Source: Latrodectus hesperus (lineage: Eukaryota; Arthropoda; Arachnida; Araneae; Theridiidae). Taken from it: 64,000 nt of DNA. A model generated the notes under the pieces. The model saw only the letters and a program-made list of their open reading frames with translations. It searched no databases and was not told the origin of the DNA. Position numbers and translations under genes: made by a program. Positions 24,261 to 40,384 of the stretch are shown piece by piece. The stretch's first letter is position 1; each line of letters starts with the position of its first letter. The stretch spans positions 3,536,252-3,600,251 of the forward strand of contig JAJQOW010000014.1 in assembly GCA_037975125.1 (NCBI GenBank), in the 5' to 3' direction.

Positions 24261-25299
24261 ATGTCATGTTATTGGCAATTGAATCTAAAAGTAAAATAAG
24301 AAATTTATGTCCTTGATAAAAATTGTCTCCCTAAAATTACATTAGTGGATAAAACTGATAATTGCACAATTCTGAAAGTAAATGATGGTAAGAAAAATAT
24401 TAGAAAAATTTAGTTTATAAGAAGTACAAGTTATATCATCTATATATCATGAGTTTTATATTCCATTTGTTTTTTTTTTCTTAATAAATAGCAAAATTTC
24501 CTTTTATGGGCTACATCAGAATATCGTATTACAGATAGTTTTACCGCTATGTGTTATAAGCAATGCAAGATTTAAAGAAAATTAAGATGAATATATAAAC
24601 TTTGAGTAATTTATTTTTCTCCTAAAACTGTTATGCTATTTTAACTAGAAAACCTATATATTTATGTTAACATAACATATAATGGATATTTTTATTCTCT
24701 TAATGTAAATATTTATAAAATGTATTTTAACTTTTAAGATTCTCTTCATGTATTTTTCTGTTTTAAAGTCATTATAATTGTAAATGCAGGGACATAATTT
24801 TACTTTTTTTTGTTTCACTTTAAAAGTTTTCATTGATTTTTCAAAATGCTTAGGCACATAATTTAGAATTATATTGAAAATTAAGCTTAATTTTTTAAAG
24901 AATATATTTTACTTTTTAAAATTCCATAAAAAATCTCAAGAAACGTATTTGTTATTGCGGGAAATTAAGTACCATTACTACAAATAAACTTAGAAAAGTG
25001 TTTTATTAGTTATTAAAGTATATGTATATTTTTCATTAAAGAAAGTCAAACAAAAATTCTTCGCGTATCACAAAGAGACATACAAAAGTAAATATATTCA
25101 GACATTTGCAAAGCAAGAACAATAAAAAAACTAAACTTTTAAATGACGAACTCCTGTTTCATTACTCACCAGATGCTAACAAAAAAATGGGTATCAATAA
25201 AAGTGCCTTAATAAAGAATTTTCTTCAGATTTTGATATTCAATTAAGAATTTTACTCTGAATTTAACGTACTTATTTATGTATAAATTACGATTGTTGT
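24261..25299. other. AT-rich DNA, no gene seen
   Basis: Nothing recognisable on either strand. Confidence 0.6.
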
Positions 25300-25704
25300 T
25301 TGTGCATACCTATGATTATAAATTTCTCACAACTTAATTTTGTTATAATATTTGATGTATACATATGTCATATAATCAAAGTCCATACACAGTTATTTTT
25401 TTTGACACTTTATTATGATTTTAATTTCATTTTATGCGTCTTGATGCTGTTCGCAACACTTTTATATACAAATATCTTGTCATATTTTAACCAAAATCTT
25501 AGGCTATTAAATACATATAAGAATAGTAAAATCATAGTGTTAGCATTTACTCTATTTATTTATGATATTCTGTGTATTGTGCCATACAAAGTATGGAAAA
25601 ATAAATATTTGTCAATAGTTTTATTGACAAAATTAGGCATTCGTAATTATCAATTTAATTTTTATTCTATGAAGATTGAAAACTCATTCAATAAAATCAT
25701 TTAA
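25300..25704 (+). CDS. Doubtful 134-codon open frame
   Basis: This is the longest open frame in the window that is neither a transposase nor a TA-repeat artefact. The product begins MCIPMIINFSQLNF and is hydrophobic, with several candidate membrane stretches (for example FILCVLMLFATLLY and IIVLAFTLFIYDILCIV). Its codons are those of the surrounding A/T-rich DNA. I recognise no family and no splice-site frame, and 405 open bases can arise by chance across 64 kb. A decayed arthropod chemoreceptor-like or other membrane-protein exon is conceivable, but nothing supports that beyond hydrophobicity. Confidence 0.12.
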   Translation: MCIPMIINFSQLNFVIIFDVYICHIIKVHTQLFFLTLYYDFNFILCVLMLFATLLYTNILSYFNQNLRLLNTYKNSKIIVLAFTLFIYDILCIVPYKVWKNKYLSIVLLTKLGIRNYQFNFYSMKIENSFNKII

Positions 25705-28440
<2,736 letters not shown>

Positions 28441-28740
28441 TTTTGCCCCAAAGGCAACTTAAATCTATAAAATGTTCTTTGTTAACGGTGTTCCTTAAAA
28501 CCAACTGCCAATTCAATGAATGGTGGCGCACTTGAGAGCTCTAAATTGAATTACTATTCTAGGTATTTCGCCGAAAAGGCGCTTAAAAGTTTGCGCCTCA
28601 ATTCAGAACGTCGGTTTTCATTTCATTCAGCCTGTCAGGACTCTCTTTGTTTCACTAAAAGAAGAAATAAATGTATCACTGATTAAGGAATCTTGAGAGA
28701 AGTTTAATCGAAAGTAGAAAAGGGCCACGTTAATTCCTTT
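28441..28740. other. GC-richer islet, unclassified
   Basis: About 300 bases of more balanced composition, including TTTCGCCGAAAAGGCGCTTA (28566-28585), which contains a small CGCC/GGCG inverted repeat. No open frame or known motif. Confidence 0.35.
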
Positions 28741-28817
28741 GAGAGTTATCAGATACTGCTATGGTAGTATTATGTACAAAAAAATTAGATAGTTTCCTGA
28801 AGAACTTTATTTTTAAT

Positions 28818-29510
28818 CTTCAATAAGTTTTTTTTTTTTAAATGAAATGTATTAATTTTTTTAAGTTTTTTTAATTTTCATAAAAAAAACCAAAAGAGAT
28901 TTGATTTTGCATATTATTTATGGACATTAATATACATGATATGAAATAACTTAACGTATTTCAATTTGAAAGCCGACAGATGGCTGAGTGGTTAGCGCTC
29001 CTGACTCCTGACCTGTGTGTCCTGGGTTCGAATACCAGTTCGGGCATGGAAGTTACTTTCTCTCTCTGTGTTTCTCTATCCTTTCTTCTGTGATGATGTA
29101 TGAATGTGGCCCACCCTATAAATGGGTTTATGGTGGTATGACGCAGGTAAAGCTACTCGCCTCCGTGACTTCGTTCTCAGGTACCCACTGGGTAACTACA
29201 AATAAGTAGCAGTTTCTGGCCTTATTTTGAAATAGGGTTCAACCCTCAAGTGCCCGCCTTTGGAAAAAAATTTCTGTTTGAAAAGAAAACAAACGAAATA
29301 TGCTGTTAGAATTTAATTTGTTTCAAATATTTTTATCTTTATGTAAAATGTATTAATTTTTTCCCATTTTTTTATTTTTTATAAAAGAACAATTTTGATT
29401 TTGATTATTATTTATAGACATTAGTTTACAAGATATGAAATATTTTAGTGTACTTCACTTCGATAAGAATACAAATGAAAGATGTTGTTAATATTAGAAT
29501 ATAATATCCA
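28818..29510. repeat. Tandem duplication of ~190 bp, first unit split by a SINE
   Basis: The sequence before the SINE (28818-28971) plus that after it (29284-29315) makes a ~190-base unit that is repeated at about 29316-29510. Matching words are AAATGTATTAATTTTTT, TTATTTATGGACATTA against TTATTTATAGACATTA, and GATATGAAATA. After the SINE, ACAAACGAAATATGCTGTTA (29290-29309) matches ACAAATGAAAGATGTTGTTA (29471-29490). The second unit lacks the SINE and so shows the unoccupied site. A partial third unit may start near 29510. Confidence 0.75.
28972..29269 (+). mobile_element. tRNA-derived SINE (family 1), apparently full length
   Basis: About 298 bp. The head is tRNA-like, with an A-box-like TGGCTGAGTGGTTAGCGC (28981-28998) and a B-box-like GGGTTCGAATACC (29024-29036), the internal RNA polymerase III promoter. 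The 3' body includes GGGTTTATGGTGGTATGACG (29124-29143), and it ends in an A-rich GGAAAAAAA. Target-site copies ATTTCAATTTGAAA (28958-28971) and ATTTCTGTTTGAAA (29270-29283) differ at two of 14 positions. The adjacent tandem unit, without the insert, confirms the boundaries. The acceptor stem pairs poorly, so this is not a functional tRNA gene. The 64-codon frame inside it (29015-29209) is a chance frame. Confidence 0.85.
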
Positions 29511-31345
<1,835 letters not shown>

Positions 31346-31470
31346 TAAATATCTCTCCCTCTCTCTCTTTCTGTGGCACGACAGCCCATGTGGGCCAAAG
31401 TCTACAGTGCCTATCTCTGTTTTTCTGACAGAGGGTCCCTGAGGTGTAAAGCATGTAACAATTAGGTAGT
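31346..31470 (+). repeat. GC-richer repeat fragment with CT-rich start
   Basis: A CT-rich run (CTCTCCCTCTCTCTCTTTC, near 31352) is followed by TGTGGCACGACAGCCCATGT (31372-31391), AGTGCCTATCTCTGTTTTTC and ACAGAGGGTCCCTGAGG. The sharp composition shift and the simple-sequence start suggest an inserted repeat, perhaps a SINE or LINE tail. I see no tRNA boxes, no open frame and no clear target duplication. Confidence 0.4.
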
Positions 31471-32968
31471 CAAGCTAAAAAATAAACATAAGGAAAAAAT
31501 GTTTTAGTGTATGAAAGGCATTATAATATGACTTTTAAGATCTTGACTCGTTAGAAGTCAATTATTATGACATCAGAGTTATGCCATTGGGAGATGCCCA
31601 CATTGCAGCTAGCAATACTTTATACGATACATTTGCCTATCTTTTATTGCCAAAGAAGAAATACTAAGAAACAATCAGAGCTTAGGTAATTAATTAACAA
31701 TTAAAACGTAATACAATTATATTATTCACGCTTACTACAAAAAATATCTTTGTACACAATTCTGAGCTTAAAAGTAATGACCAGCATAAAACACAGAAGC
31801 TCACTGAAACCTAGAGTTTATTGTGCAATCATAAAAGTAAAATATTTTAATTAAAAAGTCACAATTGAACAATAAGCAAGAGAGAAAATTACTTTGAAGC
31901 CAAAGATAATAAATTTTCAAGCATGCGCCATTTATAAAAGTAGAAAGAAACTGAAAATTAAAATGGAATATTTTCCTCATTTTACGTAAAAAATGAATTA
32001 AAAAGAATATTTTCAATATAACTACTCCCCTCTTAAGTTACATATTTTTATTTTCAAGCATTCATTTATTTTAGCTCAAGTATAAATCAACAAATTCTGC
32101 TTCAAAGCTTGGCATTCGTGCGAAGGTAAAGAATAGGGGTAAAATTTATTCACTTATTATTCAACCTGTACTTTCTATCACTGTTCTATGGCATTAAGAA
32201 TCAAGCTTCAATTTTAGGTAACTTGGAACATGAATAATGAGAGGAGAGGACAAATCTCATTCGATTTCCTTAGTCTTTTTCATCACTCTTCCCCAAAATT
32301 ATTTGCATAAACGGTTGCTATACCTAACTCTTTGTTTGGGAAATGATTCGAAACTTGGGTGCGTTCTTCAGTGATCCAAAGGAGGAAAATAAAAGGAAAT
32401 ATCAGCGAAGTGTTGATGTGAAGTTTTAAAACATTTACTGATATATTGCAATCATGCATGCAATATATTTATATTAATTATATCTTTATAAAATATTTTA
32501 TTAATAAGTTATTTTAGGGAAATGCATTTTTCTGTAAATAAGAATAATTTTGAATTTTAATTTGTACTTATTATAATAACTTTTTATGTAATATTTGATT
32601 TGACTTAATGTACATTTGTCGGTAAATAATTAACAATGATATAAACTAAAATGTTTTTTACACCTAATTTTGGCAATCTTATCCTTAAATAAACACATAC
32701 ATACTTATTAATACACACACACACACATATATACATGAATGATGATGACACACATTATTATAATGTTAAATAAATAGCAAATAAGGTAAGATTGTCTTTA
32801 ATTTAACATTATTTTCTCTGTTTAAATCCACACATCAGTAGAATTAGTAAATGAGATTATATTCATCTCAGAAAACTTAATTACATGTTTTCTATGCCAT
32901 ATTTTTTTTTATTTAAATGAATATTTTTATAAAACCTATTTTCTCAGATGGTAAAAAAAACAACCATT
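31471..32968. other. AT-rich DNA, no gene seen
   Basis: A moderately GC-richer patch lies at about 32090-32420 and a short CA run near 32715-32728. No recognisable gene. Confidence 0.5.
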
Positions 32969-32981
32969 AATATCCAAAGTA
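32969..32981 (+). repeat. Target-site duplication, left copy
   Basis: AATATCCAAAGTA is repeated exactly at 33803-33815, on the other side of the retroposon. A perfect 13-bp duplication indicates target-primed retroposition and a fairly recent insertion. Confidence 0.95.
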
Positions 32982-33246
32982 CCTGGAACCAGGGGGTATG
33001 CGTACCCCTCTGGGGCTTGAGCTAGCCACCAGGCGCATCGGAAGGTGGTGGATCGCCGAACGTCCTGTAGGAATGACAGGATATCCTTGAATATAGAATA
33101 AGAGGCCGCGAACCAGCTCCCGTAAACCCTGGTGTTATGCGATCCGTGCCTATGGCTAATTGGCACCGCGGTATTGGTGTCTTAACGGAGCCTCTAGTTG
33201 CCTGGCAAACTTCTAGAGTAATTTGCCTTGCCCAGTATCTCAGGCA

Positions 33247-33609
33247 ATGCTGGGTGGACTTATATTACCTGAGCTTATTAATTGTTATCTTGTGGCTGAA
33301 AAGACACAAGAAATAACAAATCTTTCTGCATTTGCAGGTGAAGCCTCTGAAGTAGACCTTTCTGAAAAAGACAAGGGAATTCAGAGGCAATCTTGTAAAG
33401 GGGCAGCAATGAATCCTTCACTTGAGGTAGAAATGACCTCCAAACCATCTTCTTCTGGTGAAAGTCAGGAAGCTATCCCTAGCATGACTGACTTTCTGAC
33501 AAGATGGGATTGTTTCAGCAAGACCCTATCTGCTGGAAATGTCAAACGCAAGAGGAAATGGCAGAGCATATCATTTATGAATGCGAGGCTCTTGCCCTCC
33601 CTAGATTAA
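33247..33609 (+). CDS. Retroposon 5' reading frame (ORF1-like), ends out of phase
   Basis: Open for 120 codons from the first ATG (MLGGLILPELIN) to a stop at 33609; the frame is open a little further upstream from 33223. The sequence is hydrophilic in the middle (residues such as GEASEVDLSEKDKG and SKPSSSGESQEA), with no zinc knuckle or RRM seen. After about residue 80 it runs over the ORF2-derived DNA in another frame, so its last ~35 residues (WDCFSKTLSAGN onward) are probably not original. The position suggests the N-terminus of a LINE ORF1, but no domain proves it. The minus-strand copy at 44.3-44.5 kb has one frameshift in the corresponding SEKDKG region. Confidence 0.5.
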   Translation: MLGGLILPELINCYLVAEKTQEITNLSAFAGEASEVDLSEKDKGIQRQSCKGAAMNPSLEVEMTSKPSSSGESQEAIPSMTDFLTRWDCFSKTLSAGNVKRKRKWQSISFMNARLLPSLD

Positions 33610-33710
33610 CTTCTTTAGGCATCATCCATACTAGAGAGTTACACCTAGGCTCCATTAAAGGGTTATCATACTTTATTAATAAAGTGGGTGACCCGAGCAA
33701 CTGGAACTAG
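33489..33710 (+). pseudogene. LINE ORF2 C-terminal fragment with CCHC knuckle
   Basis: The frame reads LSDKMGLFQQDPICWKCQTQ and onward through AEHIIYECEALALPRL to a TAG at 33708-33710, ending DPSNWN. The spacing C-x2-C-x8-H-x4-C is that of the knuckle closing many non-LTR ORF2 proteins, and the preceding L-x-K-M-G-L-F pattern also fits that site. A TGA lies just upstream in this frame, so it is severed from any reverse transcriptase. The end of the frame sits about 75 bases before the (AAG)n tail, the right place for an ORF2 stop and short 3' UTR. It is a relic within the non-autonomous element and would not make a functional enzyme. Confidence 0.75.
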
Positions 33711-33802
33711 GAAACATTGGGTTTGGAGTTAATGGTACAAAATGCTGATAAAAGCAGAGGTGCCCAATGACATACAAACCCAACCTTAAGAAGAAGAAGA
33801 AG

Positions 33803-33815
33803 AATATCCAAAGTA
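33803..33815 (+). repeat. Target-site duplication, right copy
   Basis: Exact copy of 32969-32981, directly after the (AAG)n tail. Confidence 0.95.
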
Positions 33816-36800
33816 TAAAATTTTGTACTGAAGAGGAAATAAAAAGAAATTTCCCCTTTCAACATTATTAAGTCAAAATCTAGAGGCACTTGTGTTAAGT
33901 AAAAAATTATATTTTTATCCTTGAAAATGGGAATAAAATGTTCTAGTTTTTTGATATTTTTTAAATTTTTAAATGATATTTTTATACTGATATTTTTAAA
34001 ATTTTTATTAATTTTATCAGATTTCCATTAAATTATTAATCCTAATAAAATTTTCATAGCTAGATAAAATACAATAGCTAGATTAATTATCTTAATAAGA
34101 GTTGAATTTCACATTCTTTATTGTTTCTCATGGAATTTAAGGGAGGAATATCATTTTGTTATAATTCTTTAACTTATATATATTTTAATTTACCATAACG
34201 ATAATAAGTATTAATCAATAGGTTCCATTTCTCAGACATTTGACATTTAGCAGTTTCACTGAATAAATTTAAACTTCCTTAAAAATAATCTATCTTGATA
34301 AAAGCAGAATACTGCAAAACATTTTCTCTTTCTTTTATAACCCTTATTAAAAATGTTTCCTTATTTTGCTTAAGTGATCGCTCTATATTTACTTCATAAT
34401 TAATTAACAATCATTTATTATATAATAGCGGTAACATTTATTCCCTTGCATTTTTTTCTATACTAATAGGGTTTCTTATATAAATGAAAAAGATATACGG
34501 TAAATTCTTTTCCTTGAACATAAATTTCCTAATACTGTTCCAATAAAAATACCTCATCTATGCTTTCTTGTTCTACTTCTGATTTACGTAAAGAGTTGTG
34601 TCGGCAGCCATCCATAATAAAGAAAGCTAATGGAAAATTCCTCGGGAACAATTAAACTCTACGTCTCCTTGTCGACCGGCCATTATTTATAACACTGCAT
34701 TCCCAAAGGTGTAATAATCATAACACAACCCCTTTCAGAGGCAGGTAAACAATTCTAAATCACTAGTCTTCTCGTGGAAGAGGGCTGCCATAAGTCTGCT
34801 AACGTGATTAACATATTTTACGACGCTCTTATAGCGGCAAGTTTAACTAACCAAGATTGCAGATTGTCGAAACTCAGGTTATCAAATTTAGATGTGTGAA
34901 AATAAATGTGTGAAAGGTGTATTAAGATTTCTTTTATGTTTTAGAATTTTGTATTTAAATTCTGATGTATTATTTGATATTTTAATATGGATTTTTAATT
35001 TAACATTTCATAATTAAATTGATGTTTTGGTAGGTAAATAAAAATTTTTATATTCTTATGATTTTTATATTTGAACGATTTTTTCTAACAAAAATTAAAA
35101 AAAGAGGTAACTTTTAAATCTTACAATTTTACTTTTAACTACATATGTTAGTAAATGAGTAAAGTTCATATTAGAAATTTATAATGATGTATGTTTTTGT
35201 GAAATGTATTTCGTAAAGAAAAACTATAACACACATAGAATTGAATTTTGAATGGAAGAAGAAAGAGAAAAATGTTCTTTCATCATTAAACTATTTAAAT
35301 CACGATTAAAATTCCATTGTGTTAAATTAAAATGTAATTTTTAAGCTGAAAATAGGAATAAAGACACAGATTTAAATTTTCATTCATTTTTATAAAATTT
35401 AGCAGTCTGAATGCAATTTTTTTGAATTTGTTAATATTTTTTATATTTGAACAAAATTAAGAATAAATCTATCTTAAAAAACTATGACAGATTACATTGT
35501 TGACAGCAGAAATTAGAAGTCATACTTGAAAAGAAATAAGTAACAAAAATTAATGAGACAGTAGCTATTTTAAATTATCAGTTTTTTATTTATTTCTTAA
35601 GTTAAAGAAAATCAATAATAAATATAATAAATTTAAAAAATGGTAAAAAAATAATTTTTATAAATTTCGTAGGGGAAATAAGAATGTTCATTGGACAAGC
35701 AATTAAAATTTCATTTATAAAACTATAAATTTATAATCTTATTTATCAAAATAGCAAAATTTAAAAACCTTAGTTGCTGTTTCAGTAGAACTATTCCATC
35801 TTAGTGAAGTTTCAAAATATAGACTGATATGAGCTCTTTTCACTAAATTATGTCGCGGTAAATTCTGTAACTTAATTGTATGTTTCATTAAAATATTTTT
35901 TTAAAAAATATAGAAAAATAATAAACATAAAATGCCATATCCTACACTTGCTTAACTTCACACAATATTTAAAGGTGATTAAATTCTATAATTTTCATTA
36001 GATGTGGTCAAAATTAAATGCATTTTTATCACCACATCTAGTCAAACAGCGCTGCTTTCTGTTCTTCAGACAAAGAAAAAATTAAACGTTACGAATCAAA
36101 CCGAAATCTTTAAAATTATTTGTGAAACAAAACTAAAGATGCTTAAAACTAATAGTTTAATTTTTTGTTAATATTTTTTTAAATTTGTATAAATATAATT
36201 TTTGTAAAATAACATGACAAGTAATTTTAATTACGTTTTTCTTTTCCTTCTGAAAATATTGTTCAATATTATTCCACATAATAAATACTTCTAAAAGTTA
36301 TGATAAATCAATAATAAAATTTACTTTTAAAATTATTCTAAATATTCATAATTAATAGCAAGCTTAGCTATGCAAAATATTTGACTATTATTTTAAATAT
36401 TTAAAAAAAACATTGCATAAATCTGTACTCAATTTTTATAAATTTAAACTTTGTTTCTGGATTAATAATAGATATTCAGGAATTTTTTTTATTTGGAGGT
36501 TTTCGTTTATTTTGTATACATTCAGGAAAGAAATTGCGATCTTGAAAACTTTTAGCAATTTAAATATGTTCTACAATACAATTTTATTTTTGATAATATA
36601 AAATAATATCAATATTATAATATTTGGTACAATACTACATAAAACAACATTTTGTAGTTCATAGTATTTTCAAAGTATGTATATTTATTATTTTAAAACA
36701 TTCATAACATCAAATAACATTTATTTAAAGTCGTCATCTCGATATAAAATATAAATTTACTATTTTTTAAAAATGTGTCAAAAATAATAAGTTTCCTAAT

Positions 36801-37628
36801 TAATGTTTACAGAAATGGTAATTATAAGACGTTAAATAATATGATTTTCACATACACATGTTAAACCAGTAATGAAAATTTTAAATATATATTTTGAATT
36901 ATTTTAAGATATTTTATAATAAAGTGTTTCAAAAAAATAAAAAAATAACATTTTTTACAATAAAACAATATCAAACATGAATTAAGGAACAAATGTAAAA
37001 TGAAAAAAATGAACTCATAAAAGCTTACTTCTTGCGAAATCTAATATGTTGGCTTTTTTATGACTTCAAAAAGAATCATGGAATTTTTTGAACAAAAATT
37101 TCAAGAAAAATAAATTTTTAATTACGTTTTTCTCTTTGTGGACAAAATTTTTTAATTAAAACTTAAAATAGGTTATTTCACACAAAGGGCATTACAAAAT
37201 TAAAACACTCGTATTTTTAGGAAAAAATGTTTTACTAACTACTGTTTCAATATTTAACTTAATTTTATTACAAAAGTATGCTTTTAACAAATTTTCTTCA
37301 AAAATATGTGTTTTACTTATTTAAATATATTAAGAGATAGTACTGTGTTTTTTGGTTAGATAAGTAGTTTTTTATGTTTTGAAATAACTCATGCATATAC
37401 TTATTATGGAAGTTTCCTTATATGAAAATATACATCTCTTATTAAAACATTGCAAAACAAAATTTATTTCTTCTCATAATTCTTCATATTTTTAAGCTTT
37501 TCTTTAATACTTTAACAAATTAACACTTTTCAAATAATTGCTAACTAGATTTAAAGATTTTTGTTATTAAAATAGTTATTTCGTTATTGTATGAACATTT
37601 AAAACTTTGTTTATAGTTAAATGTATTG
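33816..37628. other. AT-rich DNA with one GC-richer islet
   Basis: The islet at about 34560-34890 has words such as GTCTCCTTGTCGACCGGCCA (34663-34682) and TTATAGCGGCAAGTTTAACT (34830-34849), with no open frame. It could be a conserved regulatory block. The rest is plain A/T; a 62-codon frame at 36413-36601 is A/T-driven. Confidence 0.45.
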
Positions 37629-37895
<267 letters not shown>

Positions 37896-38044
37896 TACAC
37901 ATATTAAAATGAAAATAAAAATTAATGCTGTAACAAATAGTAACAAATATTATTTTTATAAAACTAAAATTATTAGTATTATAAACAAATGATATTTTAC
38001 TAAAACACAAACTAAAATCCTAAAAATATACAATATTTTTAATT

Positions 38045-38103
38045 ATAAGATCATAAATTTTGGTCACTCCTGCTTGGTATTGCGTTTTCATTGTAGGACA
38101 GTG
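38045..38103 (-). mobile_element. Solo end of the 14.8-kb Tc1-like family
   Basis: TGGTCACTCCTGCTTGGTAT and the following TTTTCATTGTAGGACAGTG match the right end of the element at 14786-16219, which has TGGCCATTCCTTCTTGGTGT and TTTTCAATGTTGGACAGTG. It is followed by TATA, so the end abuts a TA target as expected. No partner end or transposase is near. It is a truncated relic or a very short deletion derivative. Confidence 0.75.
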
Positions 38104-38189
38104 TATATAGATGCATATAAGTTTATCAAAATAATGGAAGGACTTCTGAATGAATGTAACATTTATAAATTTACTTCGTAAGATTTTAA

Positions 38190-38830
38190 AATGTCATCTA
38201 AGTTAGCTGCATCCTAGTTGTTTGAGGTAACTTTACTGTATAAGTTTGACCAAAGTTGCTCTTGTAGACTTTGAAAGAAGTCAAGGTGTAATAATATAAC
38301 GACCTGGAATAACTGCATATGAGTTATTTCACCATTTAAATGCTTCTAGAGACGCAGCATCTAATGTCATGACAGTGGAAAAAGAAAAGCTGAGGGAAAT
38401 AGACCAACTGGTATTGAAATGTTTTAGGATTTCTAAAAAGAAAACTAATGCTCCTGATGAGGCCACAGATTTCAATCCGCACTAGAATACTCCAATGGCA
38501 ATTAATACTGATAAGAGTAACCTTCGTGAAAATAACAATACTGAAAAGCAACAATCCTCAATGCATTGGTTAGAAATGTTAAAGTAAATTATTATCTGCT
38601 TGGTTAATATAACTAAAAAACGATCACTATTAAAAGACATCGAACAATGTCTAAGTACATGAAAATAAATGGATAAACTCAAAAAAATGACGTCGTTTGC
38701 CCCTGGCAAGTACAGCTATCCATTAGTGCTGGCGGAAATATTCGATGAAAGAATTTATCTGAAAAATAAAAGAACGGGAGGACTAATAGAAAATATTTCA
38801 ATCAAATTTGCTTGATTGTTATACATGCTG
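38190..38830 (+). pseudogene. Unrecognised coding-like relic
   Basis: From about 38300 one plus-strand frame reads RPGITAYELFHHLNASRD and continues, polar and charged, through VEKEKLREIDQLVLKCF and KKKTNAPDEATDFNPH to a TAG near 38482. It resumes after the stop as NTPMAINTDKSNLRENNN. The amino-acid mix (many E, D, K and few I/Y/F strings) is unlike chance frames in this DNA and suggests a decayed protein gene, perhaps a retroelement gag or accessory protein. I recognise no domain. A GC-richer stretch at 38690-38790 (GACGTCGTTTGCCCCTGGCA) may belong to the same relic. It may be linked to the Tc1 end just upstream, but its protein does not resemble a transposase. Confidence 0.35.
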
Positions 38831-39682
<852 letters not shown>

Positions 39683-40084
39683 GTGTGACACATAATTTTA
39701 TCCTAAGGTGTTCAATAAAATTGGACGATGTCTATTATTTATGTATTTAATTATTTGTAGAGAACGGCTATTTTTCAAACAAACTATCATCAGTTGAGGA
39801 GGTTGAACCTATAAATTAAAAGGTAATCAATACAATGCTAAAAATGTGCATTAATCTTATTTGTAGAAATATATTAATCTGTAATTAATTTAAGCAGTAT
39901 TTAAATTTTAGCGTGCACAGTAAAACAGCAAACTTGTATATTTATACATTTTAAAAGTTTTAAGATCACAGAAAGAAATCTGAAACATATTTTATTAGAT
40001 TAAACATGTCAAAAATAGTTGTTTAACGAATGTCATCATGCAAAATTCCCACTATAAACTTAAATCTGACATCTTCATACTGCT

Positions 40085-40160
40085 TATTTCCTGGTTAGTG
40101 CTCTGGACTTCAACAGTTAAGGGGTTCAAATTCCCTGTATGGGCATGAATATTTGTAGTT
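40085..40160 (+). mobile_element. Relic of SINE family 1 (tRNA-like head)
   Basis: CTGGTTAGTGCTCTGGACTT then GGGGTTCAAATTCCC and TATGGGCATG follow the order of the family-1 SINE head at 28981-29046 (GTGGTTAGCGCTCCTGACTC, GGGTTCGAATACC, TTCGGGCATG). The body downstream is not recognisable. An old, decayed copy. Confidence 0.55.
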
Positions 40161-40384
40161 GTTAAGAATCTGCTTACTATATTACTCTAGGTATCAGATT
40201 AATTAGACTTCTTGTGCAAAAAATGACTTTTAATAACAAACATGCTGCGAAACACCTGCACTTATTATTGGATATCTTTTGGTTACCTCTTGTTTGAATA
40301 AATATCTTTTCTATGTTATTATATTTCTGTTATATTAAGTCTCGCGTGTATGTGGTTATACTGTTTATTTATATCTTGAGAAGC

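Larger units (their letters stand above)
32982..33802 (+). mobile_element. Short non-autonomous LINE-derived retroposon, copy 1
   Basis: An 821-bp element bounded by perfect 13-bp target duplications and ending in an (AAG)n tail (about 33788-33802). The 5' end is GC-rich and foldable: CCTGG/CCAGG at the very start, then AGGGGGTA TGCG TACCCCT (32991-33007). A reading frame with a gag-like N-terminal position follows, and the 3' part encodes a LINE ORF2 C-terminus with a CCHC knuckle. The endonuclease and reverse transcriptase regions of a normal LINE are missing, so the element is two LINE ends joined near 33480-33490. Copy 2 at 43954-44711 has the same join, so the deleted form itself was multiplied. 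This is the architecture of RIME- or SIDER-type parasites of a LINE. The parent clade is uncertain; the C-terminal knuckle is typical of several non-LTR clades including R1 and CR1-like ones. Confidence 0.85.

Noticed and set aside
25300..25704. Chemoreceptor or mitochondrial-derived gene
   Set aside because: Hydrophobicity is the only hint, and A/T-rich DNA produces hydrophobic frames by itself. No family motif, splice frame or mitochondrial protein signature was seen; it is kept only as a doubtful open frame.
28976..29050. Functional tRNA gene
   Set aside because: A- and B-box motifs are present, but the acceptor stem pairs poorly, an unrelated SINE body follows and target duplications flank the whole unit. 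It is a SINE head.
33504..33710. Host zinc-finger protein
   Set aside because: The CCHC pattern is the C-terminal knuckle of a LINE ORF2, it sits in an element with target duplications and an (AAG)n tail, and it occurs twice in the window.
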